7,292 nt of DNA from an uncultured Bacilli bacterium (GTDB taxonomy: Bacteria > Bacillota_I > Bacilli_A > ML615J-28 > CAG-313), in contig CAJGCS010000048.1 in the NCBI GenBank assembly GCA_904501965.1, positions 1 to 7,292 of the forward strand, written 5' to 3'. A program made the translations under genes and the position numbers. Of the stretch, positions 1-7,000 are shown piece after piece (the stretch's first letter is position 1; each line of letters opens with the position of its first letter). Below the pieces are notes generated by a model, which was not told the DNA's origin, did no database searches, and was given only the letters and a program-made list of their open reading frames with translations.

Positions 1-323
1 AATTGTGATGTTGCACTGTCTTTAACATTAGTTCTTGCCATAGATAATACACCAAGTTCATGTTTGATATTATTTTCTACACCATTACTTCTAAACTCAC
101 CCTTAATAGGTTTAAGTTCAGGTGCTTCCATTAAAGTGTTATCCTTAACAATATAACCTCCACCTTGAATCATAAAGTCTTCAATAATTCTATGGAAGAT
201 AGTTCCTTTATAATAGCCGCTATTTGCAAGACTTACGAAGTTGTTAACACTAATTGGCGCAACATTTTCGTATAATTCTACATTAATGTTTTTTCCGTTA
301 CTTAATTTAATTTGTGCGTACAT
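1..323 (-). CDS. ppiB: Peptidyl-prolyl cis-trans isomerase, cyclophilin type (3' end cut by window)
   Basis: This is a cyclophilin that would catalyse cis-trans isomerisation of peptide bonds before proline and help protein folding. The 107 complete codons in view begin MYAQIKLSNG and show the cyclophilin core: IFHRII with the catalytic Arg at residue 45, FMIQGGG at 50-56 and GVLSMART at 91-98, followed by the DSATSQ stretch leading to the conserved Phe pair where the window ends. The match to short bacterial PpiB proteins (about 160-190 residues) is close, so roughly two thirds is visible. No signal peptide or lipobox is seen, so it is probably cytoplasmic. The ATG at 321-323 has an AGAGGT ribosome binding site at 333-338, nine bases away, which overlaps the recO stop codon. 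It therefore looks like a cotranscribed last or late gene of the operon. The family call is firm; the symbol follows the nearest family type. Confidence 0.93.
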   Translation of the reverse strand, partial: MYAQIKLSNGKNINVELYENVAPISVNNFVSLANSGYYKGTIFHRIIEDFMIQGGGYIVKDNTLMEAPELKPIKGEFRSNGVENNIKHELGVLSMARTNVKDSATSQ

Positions 324-332
324 TATTTTTTT

Positions 333-338
333 ACCTCT
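333..338 (-). promoter_or_regulatory. Ribosome binding site of the cyclophilin gene, overlapping the recO stop
   Basis: On the minus strand the sequence reads TAGAGGT: TAG is the recO stop (337-339) and AGAGGT is the Shine-Dalgarno site of the cyclophilin gene, nine bases before its ATG. Ribosomes terminating on recO sit on this site, which suggests coupled translation of the two genes. Confidence 0.7.
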
Positions 339-1077
339 ACTTTGATATTACTTTTATTATTTTTTTAACTTTTGAATGAAAGTCTAAATGTCTTTCGTAA
401 AATCTATCTACTGAATCAAATATTTTGTTTACATATTCACTTACAAGTGATAAAAACTCATCATCTACTTTATCAAGTTTTATAAAGTATAAAAGTTTTA
501 ATGCTTTTGTTTCTAATTCATTTAAATCACAATAATGATTTATGTGTTTTTTACAAATAACGCCTCCACTTGCGACTGAAAATAAAGAATTATCAATATC
601 TTTATTTCCACATAATACACATTCTTTTACTTCTGGTGCAACCCCAAGTAAATAAAGAAGCTTAAGTTCAAATAAAACTAAAACTAAACTTGGATATTTT
701 GTTTTTTCAAGTATTTCTAATACTACACTAACAAAATCATAAAACTGGTTAGTATTATTTATTTCTTCTAAGAAGAAATTTACTTTTTCTAATATTGCAA
801 GACCAATATTAAGTTTATCCATATCAGTATTAATATTAATATATGAACTTACAATCAAAGCTTCTGTAAGTGTATTTAGCTTTAGATTATTTGTTGCATT
901 AAAATCGAGTTTCGTAAATAAATTAGTGTAATTTCTAGTTACACTATTTATTTTTTTTGCACCTCTTACAATTAAACTAAGTTTTCCTTCTTTTGTTAAA
1001 ACTGTAATTAAAGCTGCATTTTCTTTGTAATCACTCTTCTTGATTACTATCCCTTCTAGTTTTTGTATTTGGCTCAT
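337..1077 (-). CDS. recO: DNA repair and recombination protein RecO
   Basis: RecO is the mediator of the RecFOR pathway. It binds single-stranded DNA and SSB and, with RecR, loads RecA at gaps; it acts on the nucleoid. The 246 residues match the usual length of about 240-260. The N-terminal OB-fold has the typical opening GIVIKKSDYKENAALITVLT (residues 9-28) and then KLSLIVRGAKK (32-42). The helical middle is followed by a zinc-finger-like set: Cys153, Cys156, Cys175 and His178, with His181 and Cys183 as alternative ligands. The ATG start at 1075-1077 has GAGGAG at 1088-1093, ten bases away, and no plausible start codon follows within the next few residues. Its first 47 bases therefore really do overlap the small yqzL-like gene upstream in another frame. 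Gene order after era is as in many Bacillota. Confidence 0.93.
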   Translation of the reverse strand: MSQIQKLEGIVIKKSDYKENAALITVLTKEGKLSLIVRGAKKINSVTRNYTNLFTKLDFNATNNLKLNTLTEALIVSSYININTDMDKLNIGLAILEKVNFFLEEINNTNQFYDFVSVVLEILEKTKYPSLVLVLFELKLLYLLGVAPEVKECVLCGNKDIDNSLFSVASGGVICKKHINHYCDLNELETKALKLLYFIKLDKVDDEFLSLVSEYVNKIFDSVDRFYERHLDFHSKVKKIIKVISK

Positions 1078-1183
1078 CTACTATAATCTCCTCGCCTTTA
1101 TACATTCGATAATTTAGATAATCAATTATTGAGCCACTTTTAAGAAATTTTCTCCAGTAGTATTTCGTTTTGTTTTCTTGCAT
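1031..1183 (-). CDS. yqzL: YqzL-like small protein between era and recO
   Basis: A 50-residue reading frame beginning MQENKTKYYW and ending RRDSNQEE with a TGA stop at 1031-1033. It holds the pattern W-x2-F-x2-S-G-x-I-x2-Y-L-x-Y (WRKFLKSGSIIDYLNY, residues 10-25). This is how I remember the core of the YqzL family, whose gene lies between era and recO in Bacillus and relatives. The family's function is unknown to me. The ATG at 1181-1183 has a very strong GGAGGGAT ribosome binding site at 1187-1194. The last 47 bases overlap the start of recO in a different frame, and the recO ribosome binding site lies inside this gene, so translation is probably coupled. There is no signal peptide or membrane segment; the tail is charged and probably disordered. 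Position, ribosome binding site and motif agree, so it is very likely a real gene, but the family name rests on memory of the motif and on synteny. Confidence 0.8.
   Translation of the reverse strand: MQENKTKYYWRKFLKSGSIIDYLNYRMYKGEEIIVDEPNTKTRRDSNQEE
1088..1093 (-). promoter_or_regulatory. Ribosome binding site of recO inside the yqzL-like gene
   Basis: GAGGAG on the minus strand lies ten bases before the recO ATG at 1077 and within the coding part of the small upstream gene, where it encodes the Gly-Glu-Glu at residues 30-32. It supports the recO start and hence the overlap. Confidence 0.6.
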
Positions 1184-1215
1184 TTTATCCCTCCATTTTT
1201 ATGATTGGATAAAAT
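1182..1215 (-). promoter_or_regulatory. Inverted repeat covering the start of the yqzL-like gene (possible weak RNA hairpin)
   Basis: The arms ATTTTATCC (1182-1190) and GGATAAAAT (1207-1215) are perfect 9-base inverted repeats separated by 16 bases. In the minus-strand transcript the downstream arm contains part of the GGAGGG ribosome binding site and the first two bases of the AUG; the rest of the site lies in the loop. Folding would hide the start of translation. Only two of the nine pairs are G-C, so the hairpin would be weak, and it could be chance in AT-rich DNA. Confidence 0.3.
1187..1194 (-). promoter_or_regulatory. Ribosome binding site of the yqzL-like gene
   Basis: GGAGGGAT on the minus strand ends three bases before the ATG at 1183; the GGAGG core is six bases from it. 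It is one of the strongest Shine-Dalgarno matches in the window and decides the start of this small gene. Confidence 0.75.
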
Positions 1216-1221
1216 AAACGA

Positions 1222-1227
1222 ATTATA
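1222..1227 (-). promoter_or_regulatory. TATAAT box between era and the yqzL-like gene (possible internal promoter)
   Basis: A perfect TATAAT lies on the minus strand just after the era stop codon, in the longest gap of the operon. The hexamer 17 bases upstream (TATCGT, inside era) is a poor -35, and no extended -10 TGn is correctly placed. It may give weak extra transcription of the yqzL-like gene, recO and the cyclophilin gene, or be chance. Confidence 0.22.
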
Positions 1228-1229
1228 CA

Positions 1230-2138
1230 TTAAACTTCATCAGCACGATAGCCATATTCTTTTAAGCGGCTTGCTTTATTTCTCCAGTCTGTTTCGACTT
1301 TTACAAATAGTTCTAAATAGATTTTATTATTTAAAAATTCAACAATATCATGTCTTGCAAGAGTACCAATCTCTTTTATTTTAGAGCCATTTTTCCCAAT
1401 AATTATTTTCTTTTGAGAAGGTCTTTCAACTATGATATCAGCAAGTATTTCAATAAGGCCATTTTTCTTTTCTTTAAAACTTTCAACCTTTACAGCAACA
1501 CTGTGAGGAACTTCGTCTTTTGTTGTAAGTAAAACTTTTTCACGAATAAGTTCCGCAACAACAAAACGTTCTGGTTGATCTAATAATTGATCTTCTGGAT
1601 AATACATTGGTCCTTTATCAAGGCGTTCAACAATCATATCTTTTAATTTATCAATATTAAAGCCGTTGCTTGCAGAAAGAGTAATTCCACCTGAGAAATC
1701 TAAAGCTGTTTTGTAAGTTTCAATATTTTCTTTTAAAACTTCCTCTTTTTCTGTAAGTAAGTCAACTTTGTTTACAACAAGAATAATTGGAGCTTTTACT
1801 TTTTTTAAAGTTTCAACTATAAACGCATCGCCAGGACCCATTTTTTCGCTACCATCAACGACAAATAAAACTACATCAATTCCTTCAAGTGAAGAAAAAG
1901 CAGTTTGATTCATAAAATTTCCGAGTTCAGTTTTTGGTTTGTGAATACCTGGTGTATCAATAAAAATCATTTGAACATCATCAGTTGTATAAATACCTTG
2001 AATTCTGTTTCTTGTTGTTTGTGCTTTTGATGTTACTATCGCAAGTTTTTTGTCTAACATTTGATTTAAGATTGTACTTTTACCAACATTAGGACGCCCT
2101 AAAATTGCGATAAAACCAGATTTAAAATCTTTATTCAT
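1230..2138 (-). CDS. era: Ribosome assembly GTPase Era
   Basis: Era binds the 3' end of 16S rRNA and the 30S subunit and couples GTP hydrolysis to ribosome maturation. The 302 residues match the usual length of about 300. The GTPase domain shows G1 GRPNVGKS at 14-21, the G2 region with TTRNRIQGI at 41-49, G3 DTPG at 61-64, G4 NKVD at 123-126 and G5 SAS at 155-157. The C-terminal KH domain has the GKNGSKIK loop at 248-255, and the protein ends with the characteristic WRNK...GYRADEV tail. The ATG at 2136-2138 is chosen over an upstream TTG (2160-2162) because GGTGAT at 2143-2148 is correctly spaced for it and the protein then begins MNKDFKSGFIAILGRP, as Era proteins do. The start overlaps the cdd stop by 8 bases. 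YbeY in the same operon also acts on 16S rRNA 3' processing, so the grouping is functional. Confidence 0.97.
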   Translation of the reverse strand: MNKDFKSGFIAILGRPNVGKSTILNQMLDKKLAIVTSKAQTTRNRIQGIYTTDDVQMIFIDTPGIHKPKTELGNFMNQTAFSSLEGIDVVLFVVDGSEKMGPGDAFIVETLKKVKAPIILVVNKVDLLTEKEEVLKENIETYKTALDFSGGITLSASNGFNIDKLKDMIVERLDKGPMYYPEDQLLDQPERFVVAELIREKVLLTTKDEVPHSVAVKVESFKEKKNGLIEILADIIVERPSQKKIIIGKNGSKIKEIGTLARHDIVEFLNNKIYLELFVKVETDWRNKASRLKEYGYRADEV

Positions 2139-2541
2139 GTAAATCACCACTTGTGAATGCAAAAGGTATTAAATCTTTAACCGTGCATTCAAACACTTCT
2201 TTTTTAAGATTAATCATTGTTACTTTTGCATCCATATTCATAAGTTCACTAATAACTTGACGACATGCTCCACATGGACTTGTAATTCCTTTTACAGGAT
2301 TTGCTAGAATAACAATTTCTAAAATATCATCTTTTCTTAAGCCTTTAGAATATGCAGTAAATAAAGCACTTCTTTCAGCACAATTTGTTAGCCCATATGA
2401 TGCATTTTCTATATTTGAACCTGTTATATATGACCCATCTTTTAATATTAATACTGCCCCTACTCTAAAGTTAGAATACGGAACATATGCATTATCATAT
2501 GCAAGTTTAGCTAAATTATATTTTTCTTCGATACTATACAT
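2131..2541 (-). CDS. cdd: Cytidine deaminase
   Basis: This enzyme hydrolyses cytidine and deoxycytidine to uridine and deoxyuridine in pyrimidine salvage, in the cytoplasm. The 136 residues fit the short homotetrameric family found in Bacillus. The substrate-binding segment PYSNFRVGAVL (21-31) and N43-I-E45 are present. The zinc site is complete: Cys54 and the catalytic Glu56 in NCAERSA, and Cys90 and Cys93 in PCGACRQ. The ATG at 2539-2541 follows the ybeY stop after two bases and has AGAAGG at 2547-2552 inside the end of ybeY. The 3' end overlaps era by 8 bases. It sits directly after ybeY, where dgkA is placed in Bacillus. Confidence 0.97.
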   Translation of the reverse strand: MYSIEEKYNLAKLAYDNAYVPYSNFRVGAVLILKDGSYITGSNIENASYGLTNCAERSALFTAYSKGLRKDDILEIVILANPVKGITSPCGACRQVISELMNMDAKVTMINLKKEVFECTVKDLIPFAFTSGDLHE

Positions 2542-2543
2542 AA

Positions 2544-2993
2544 CTACCTTCTTATTTTAACTATTTCTAAAACTCTATCTTGGATTTCAAACATTTCTTT
2601 TTCTGCTTCTTCGTCCATATGATCATATCCAAGTAAGTGTAACATACCATGTGTTACTAAGAATGCAAATTCACGAATTTCTGAATGTCCATATTCATTT
2701 GCTTGAGAAACAACTCTATCTTTATTAATAAAGATATCACCTAGTTCAAGTGGTAAGATTCTTTCTTCTTCGGCATCAATACCTGCAAAAGATATTACAT
2801 CAGTTGGAGAGTCTATTCCTCTATATTCTTTATTAATTTCATGAATACCTGCATCATCTGTAATAATAAAACTTACGACATGTTTTGTTTTTCTTGTATA
2901 TTCTTTATTAATTACTTTAATAATTTTTTTAATTATTTTCTTTGCAGGAACATTTAAACTATCTACCATGCCAGTTAAATTAAATTTAATCAT
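2544..2993 (-). CDS. ybeY: Endoribonuclease YbeY (16S rRNA maturation)
   Basis: YbeY is a zinc-dependent single-strand endoribonuclease involved in 16S rRNA 3'-end maturation and 70S quality control. The 149 residues match the usual length of about 150-165. The diagnostic zinc motif H-G-x-L-H-L-x-G-Y-D-H is complete, with His115, His119 and His125 as ligands. Upstream are the conserved YRGIDSPTDVISF (57-69), with Arg59, and the ELGDIFI strand (83-89). The ATG at 2991-2993 overlaps the phoH stop by 8 bases and has GAGG at 3003-3006 inside phoH, so translation is probably coupled. Pairing with phoH upstream and era downstream is typical of bacteria and fits a shared role in ribosome biogenesis. 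Confidence 0.97.
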   Translation of the reverse strand: MIKFNLTGMVDSLNVPAKKIIKKIIKVINKEYTRKTKHVVSFIITDDAGIHEINKEYRGIDSPTDVISFAGIDAEEERILPLELGDIFINKDRVVSQANEYGHSEIREFAFLVTHGMLHLLGYDHMDEEAEKEMFEIQDRVLEIVKIRR

Positions 2994-3960
2994 TTTCTTT
3001 TTCCTCGTATTTTGCGATTATCTTTGTAACAATTGGGTGTCTCATAACATCTAATGCCCCAAATTCAATATGTTTAATTCCATCAATATCTGCTAACAAA
3101 CGTGTTGCTTCAATTAAACCAGATGATGACTTATTTGGCAAGTCAATTTGAGTTATATCACCAGTAATAATCATTTTAGAATTAAAACCAAGTCGTGTAA
3201 CAAACATTTTCATTTGATTACTTGTTGCATTTTGTCCTTCGTCTAAAATAACAATAGCATTATCTAGTGTTCTACCACGCATATAGGCAAGTGGAGCTAT
3301 TTCAATAACACCTTTTTCAATTAATTTATCTGTTGATTCTTTTCCTAAGAATTCGTAAAGTGAATCATAAATAGGAATTAAATATGGGTCTACTTTTTCT
3401 TTCAAATCGCCTGGTAAGAAACCTAGTTTTTCTCCTGCTTCTACTGCAGGACGAGTGATAATAAGTTTTCTAACCTTATTTGTTTTAAGCATGTTTACCG
3501 CATACCCCACAGCTAAGTAAGTTTTACCTGTACCTGCAGAACCTGTCGCAAAAACAACACATGAATCTTCCATTGCCTTTAAATATTCTTGTTGCGTAAG
3601 AGTTTTCGCATATATTTTTTTGCCATCATAAGTATTTACAATTACTTGTTTCTTTTGATAGAATGCCAAAATACTCTTTCTTGTTTCATCATAGTTGATA
3701 CTATTATTAAAACGATTAATTATATAAATAATATCTCTTTCTTGAAAAGAAATACCTTTTTCACATAAAAAGTAAATTGCATTAACAATTTCTCCAGTTT
3801 TAATAAAATCAGCACTTGCATCAATTACTAATGTATCGTTCATGTGTGCGATGTTATAGTTTAATTCTTTTCTTATAATGTTTAAATTTTTATTCATAGG
3901 ACCTAAAAATGTCTTTTCACATTCAAGATCAGTAAACTTTAATAATACTTTATATTCCAA
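2986..3960 (-). CDS. phoH: PhoH family ATPase
   Basis: PhoH is a cytoplasmic P-loop ATPase related to helicase ATPase domains. Its cellular role is not settled, but linkage to ybeY suggests RNA metabolism. Numbered from a GTG at 3967-3969, the protein has an N-terminal region to about residue 115, Walker A GSAGTGKT at 143-150, TRPAVEAGEKLGFLPGDL (172-189), Walker B VILDEGQN at 240-247, the ITGD motif at 268-271 and a terminal DVMRHP (307-312). The length of about 325 is normal. I prefer the TTG at 3958-3960, three codons after the GTG: the strong GAGGTGA ribosome binding site (3966-3972) physically contains the GTG and is correctly spaced only for the TTG. The protein is then 324 residues. 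It is the first gene of the operon, with its own promoter at 3988-4016. Confidence 0.95.
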   Translation of the reverse strand: MEYKVLLKFTDLECEKTFLGPMNKNLNIIRKELNYNIAHMNDTLVIDASADFIKTGEIVNAIYFLCEKGISFQERDIIYIINRFNNSINYDETRKSILAFYQKKQVIVNTYDGKKIYAKTLTQQEYLKAMEDSCVVFATGSAGTGKTYLAVGYAVNMLKTNKVRKLIITRPAVEAGEKLGFLPGDLKEKVDPYLIPIYDSLYEFLGKESTDKLIEKGVIEIAPLAYMRGRTLDNAIVILDEGQNATSNQMKMFVTRLGFNSKMIITGDITQIDLPNKSSSGLIEATRLLADIDGIKHIEFGALDVMRHPIVTKIIAKYEEKEND

Positions 3961-3965
3961 TGAAT

Positions 3966-3972
3966 TCACCTC
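3966..3972 (-). promoter_or_regulatory. Ribosome binding site of phoH, deciding a TTG start
   Basis: GAGGTGA on the minus strand is followed five bases later by TTG at 3960. The alternative GTG start (3967-3969) lies inside this site and could not be used with it. A nearby upstream ATG is also ruled out, because it runs into TGA after one codon. Confidence 0.7.
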
Positions 3973-3987
3973 ATTTATTGTACGATT

Positions 3988-4016
3988 ATTATACCATATT
4001 TATTATTTTTTTTAAA
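3988..4016 (-). promoter_or_regulatory. Sigma-A type promoter of the phoH-ybeY-cdd-era-yqzL-recO operon
   Basis: The minus strand has a perfect -10 box TATAAT (3988-3993) with the extended -10 TGG just before it (3994-3996), and a -35 box TTTAAA (4011-4016, four of six consensus positions) at a 17-base spacing. The spacer is A-rich. Transcription would begin near 3980, leaving a leader of about 20 bases before the TTG start of phoH, so there is no room for a riboswitch. It lies just downstream of the terminator of the preceding gene. Confidence 0.8.
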
Positions 4017-4030
4017 GTGTTTTATTTAAT

Positions 4031-4062
4031 AAAAAAAGCTTGTAAACAAAGTTTACAAGCTT
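4031..4062 (-). terminator. Rho-independent terminator of the large amidase gene
   Basis: A perfect 12-base inverted repeat, AAGCTTGTAAAC (4036-4047) and GTTTACAAGCTT (4051-4062) with a three-base loop, is followed on the minus strand by a run of seven T (4037-4031). It lies ten bases after the stop codon of the large gene and separates it from the phoH operon. The plus-strand side lacks a good T run, so it works mainly for minus-strand transcripts. Confidence 0.92.
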
Positions 4063-4071
4063 AATTAAATA

Positions 4072-7000
4072 TTATTTACAATAACGGCCTTCTAAAGCTG
4101 ATGCAAGTTCAATTGTTTCAACTTTATCTCCATTCTTAATTGTTACAGTATAAGTAACAACTTGTGAATGTAGAGGTTGTTCTTTAACACGTCCATTATT
4201 ATCTATGTATTCTGAATTAGATACCATACCGAATTCAACGCTTGAGAATTTAGTTTCTTTAGTATGTTCTGCTTCAACTAATTCTAAGAATTCCCACCAA
4301 ATTTCTAGATCATTTTCAAGCATTGGTTGAGGACAATCTTTACCAGCAAAGAAATGGTGACCATGAACTCTTGTAATATCTAAATCGTGTCTAATCATAA
4401 TATCAGCTACAAGTTGTGCAGTGATATGCCATGTTAACCATAAGTCAGAACCAAGGTCAACTGCTGATTCAATACCTACAGAATTGTAGTTACCACCTGT
4501 AGAACAAATGCGTCCTTCGTAAACTTGAGTGTAGCACCACCAAGTTGTACCCATATAGTATTTACCATTTTCAACTTTAACTGGTAAGCCCATATCATTA
4601 AAGAAGCTTTCAATTGGTCTATTAGTAAATTGTCCGCCACCAAATCCTGGTTTAGAAGAAAGTGTACCATCAGCATTGATTGTATGGTCTGTATTTCTTT
4701 CTTTATAATTCCATGGAGTAGGAACTTTGATAGTAGTCTTTTGACCAAAGATTTCATAATATCCATCATTAGATGCAGTAACATCTACATGTAATAAATC
4801 TTCACCTTCAGTATAAGCAATACCAGTATCCATCCATTCAAATTTACCTACAATATCCATACTACCAGAGTCACCTGCATGCCAGCCTGACATCTTTTCA
4901 TCTAATGAGTAGAATACACCATCATTACCAGATGCATAGTGGATTGATACGTCACCTGCAGCTGAGAAGTAAGCAACGTTAGCTTCAGCATCAGCGCCTT
5001 TTGACATATTACCAGTGTAGTGAACTGTAACGAATTCTACAGATTCCATTTCACCCCAAGTAGCTTGTGTTTTGTTAGAAATTTCATAGTATTTTGTATT
5101 AATTTCTAATTCTTTATTGAAAATCATTTTGTTAACTGAACCAATGATATCAGCATAGTAAACTGGAGTTCCAGCGCCAATACCAAGTTCATATCTAACA
5201 AAGATATTACTTACATGTGAATCAAGAATGAATTTTAATGCTTCTGATTGTTCAGCACTTAATACTGTAACAACAAATTCTTGATATACAGATGGATTAT
5301 CTTTAACACTTGCACGAATAACAGCTTTACCGCTTGCAACTGCTAATACATTACCATTATCATCAACTGTTGCAAGAGTTGGAGTAACTGATGACCAAAC
5401 GATATCTTGGATATTACCAAGTTTATCGAAGTATGATGCATTTAATTTTATAGTTTCACCAATTGCAGCATAAGAGTTAGTTTCATAACTAATTTCAAAG
5501 TGAGCTGGAGTTTGAACTTCAATAGTTACTTTATCAGTAACACCACTTAATGACATTGATTTAATTGTAATAGTTACAGTACCATTGTTATGAGCAGTGA
5601 TTAAACCATTTTCATCAACTGTTGCAATATTTTCATCACTTGAATAGAATCTAACAGTTTTTTCAAATGCGTCATTTGGAGCAATACTCCATGCTAATTG
5701 ATATGTAGTATAACGATCTAAAGTTTCAACTTTATTAGTAATTGTGATAACATCAACTAATGTTAATGCTTCATATTGAGCAAATAAAGTTACATCACCT
5801 TTAACGTCTTCAGCACTTTCATACACTTTACCACTTCCATCTTTCCAACCAACAAAACGATAACCATATTTATAACCTTGAAGTAAACTACTTCCGTTTG
5901 ATAAAGTTAAAGTTACAACTTTGTTTTCTGGAGCAGTATTGTAGAATTTAATAGTAACTGGACTTGTATTAGATGCAAGAGTAGGATCGCCTTCAAATAC
6001 TGCGATATCTTCTAAGTTAACTTTCTTGAAATTTGTAACTTCAGATGCGTATTTATTATGAGATGAAGATATAATAATTACATAATCAGCACCTTCTGGC
6101 CATACAGAAGTTTGACCACTCTTTAAAATAGATTTAACTTCATATAAACCTGAATGCATATTTCTACCAACGTAAATTCTTTCAGAGAATACTGGTTTAG
6201 GGTCAGTTGATTTATTATAAATGAAGATACAGTCTGTATAACTTCCCCAGAATCCACCAGAGTAGCTATTAGATATGATTTGTGCAGATGGAGTACCATT
6301 GATTCTATATACTTCTTCAGAAACACCGCCAGCAAAATCATAAGTAACTTCGCTTAATCTTTCAAGTTTCCAATTAGCATAAACAGTAACATCACCTTTT
6401 TGTGTTGCAGGTAAAACTGTAATATAATCTTGTGAATCAGCAGCTAAAGTCCAACCTAAGAATACATAACCCTCTTTTGTAGGAACTGGAAGTGCAAATT
6501 CAATACCTTCTAAGTATTGATTATCACCACTTACTTCTCCACCATTTGTTTCATATGAAATTGAAGAGAATTTAACTTCACTACCACTTCCATATGCAGG
6601 AACTTCTGCTTCAGAATTATAATAAGGATTGTAAGTAACTTTGCCTAAGAATTTAGTTGCAGCAGGAGCACCACCATAGTAGTTTAATAAACCATCAACG
6701 CTTGCATTACTTGCATTTTTAATATAATAAGAACCATTATTATTAATTGATTTGTTATAGTTAACTTTAATAACAGCAGCATCTGGACAACCTGCATCAA
6801 CTCTTAATAACATGTAAGAATCTTTAACAGTATTATATGCGAAGTTAATATTAACTAAACCATCAGCAGCACCTTTATAAGTTACGAATGTAGCTGCAGC
6901 ATGGCTAGCAGCAGTTTGGCCATTATTAACAAATGTATTGTTAATTATTTCATAATTACCTTCAGAATAAATTCTAAACCAAACAACATATTGTGAGAAT

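Noticed and set aside
1031..1033. TGA stop as evidence for a TGA=Trp code
   Set aside because: All tryptophans I checked in the window use TGG and no conserved domain is interrupted by TGA, so TGA reads as an ordinary stop.
1185..1196. Tiny ATG-GAG-GGA-TAA frame just before the yqzL-like gene (leader peptide?)
   Set aside because: Three codons with no ribosome binding site in front; it is simply how the GGAGGG site reads in that frame.
1350..1532. Plus-strand open frame of 60 codons inside era
   Set aside because: It lies wholly opposite the strongly conserved era coding sequence, has no plausible ribosome binding site context and shows no recognisable motif; it is a shadow.
2139..2162. Longer Era start at an upstream TTG, adding eight residues
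   Set aside because: No good ribosome binding site precedes it, and the ATG at 2138 has GGTGAT at the right distance and gives the usual Era N-terminus.
4476..4784. Minus-strand open frame of 102 codons inside the amidase region
   Set aside because: It is in another frame of the large gene, whose own frame carries the amidase motifs here; the alternative product is low-complexity and unrecognisable.
6123..6341. Minus-strand open frame of 72 codons inside the large gene
   Set aside because: It is an off-frame shadow of the large protein's middle segment, with no motif or start signal of its own.
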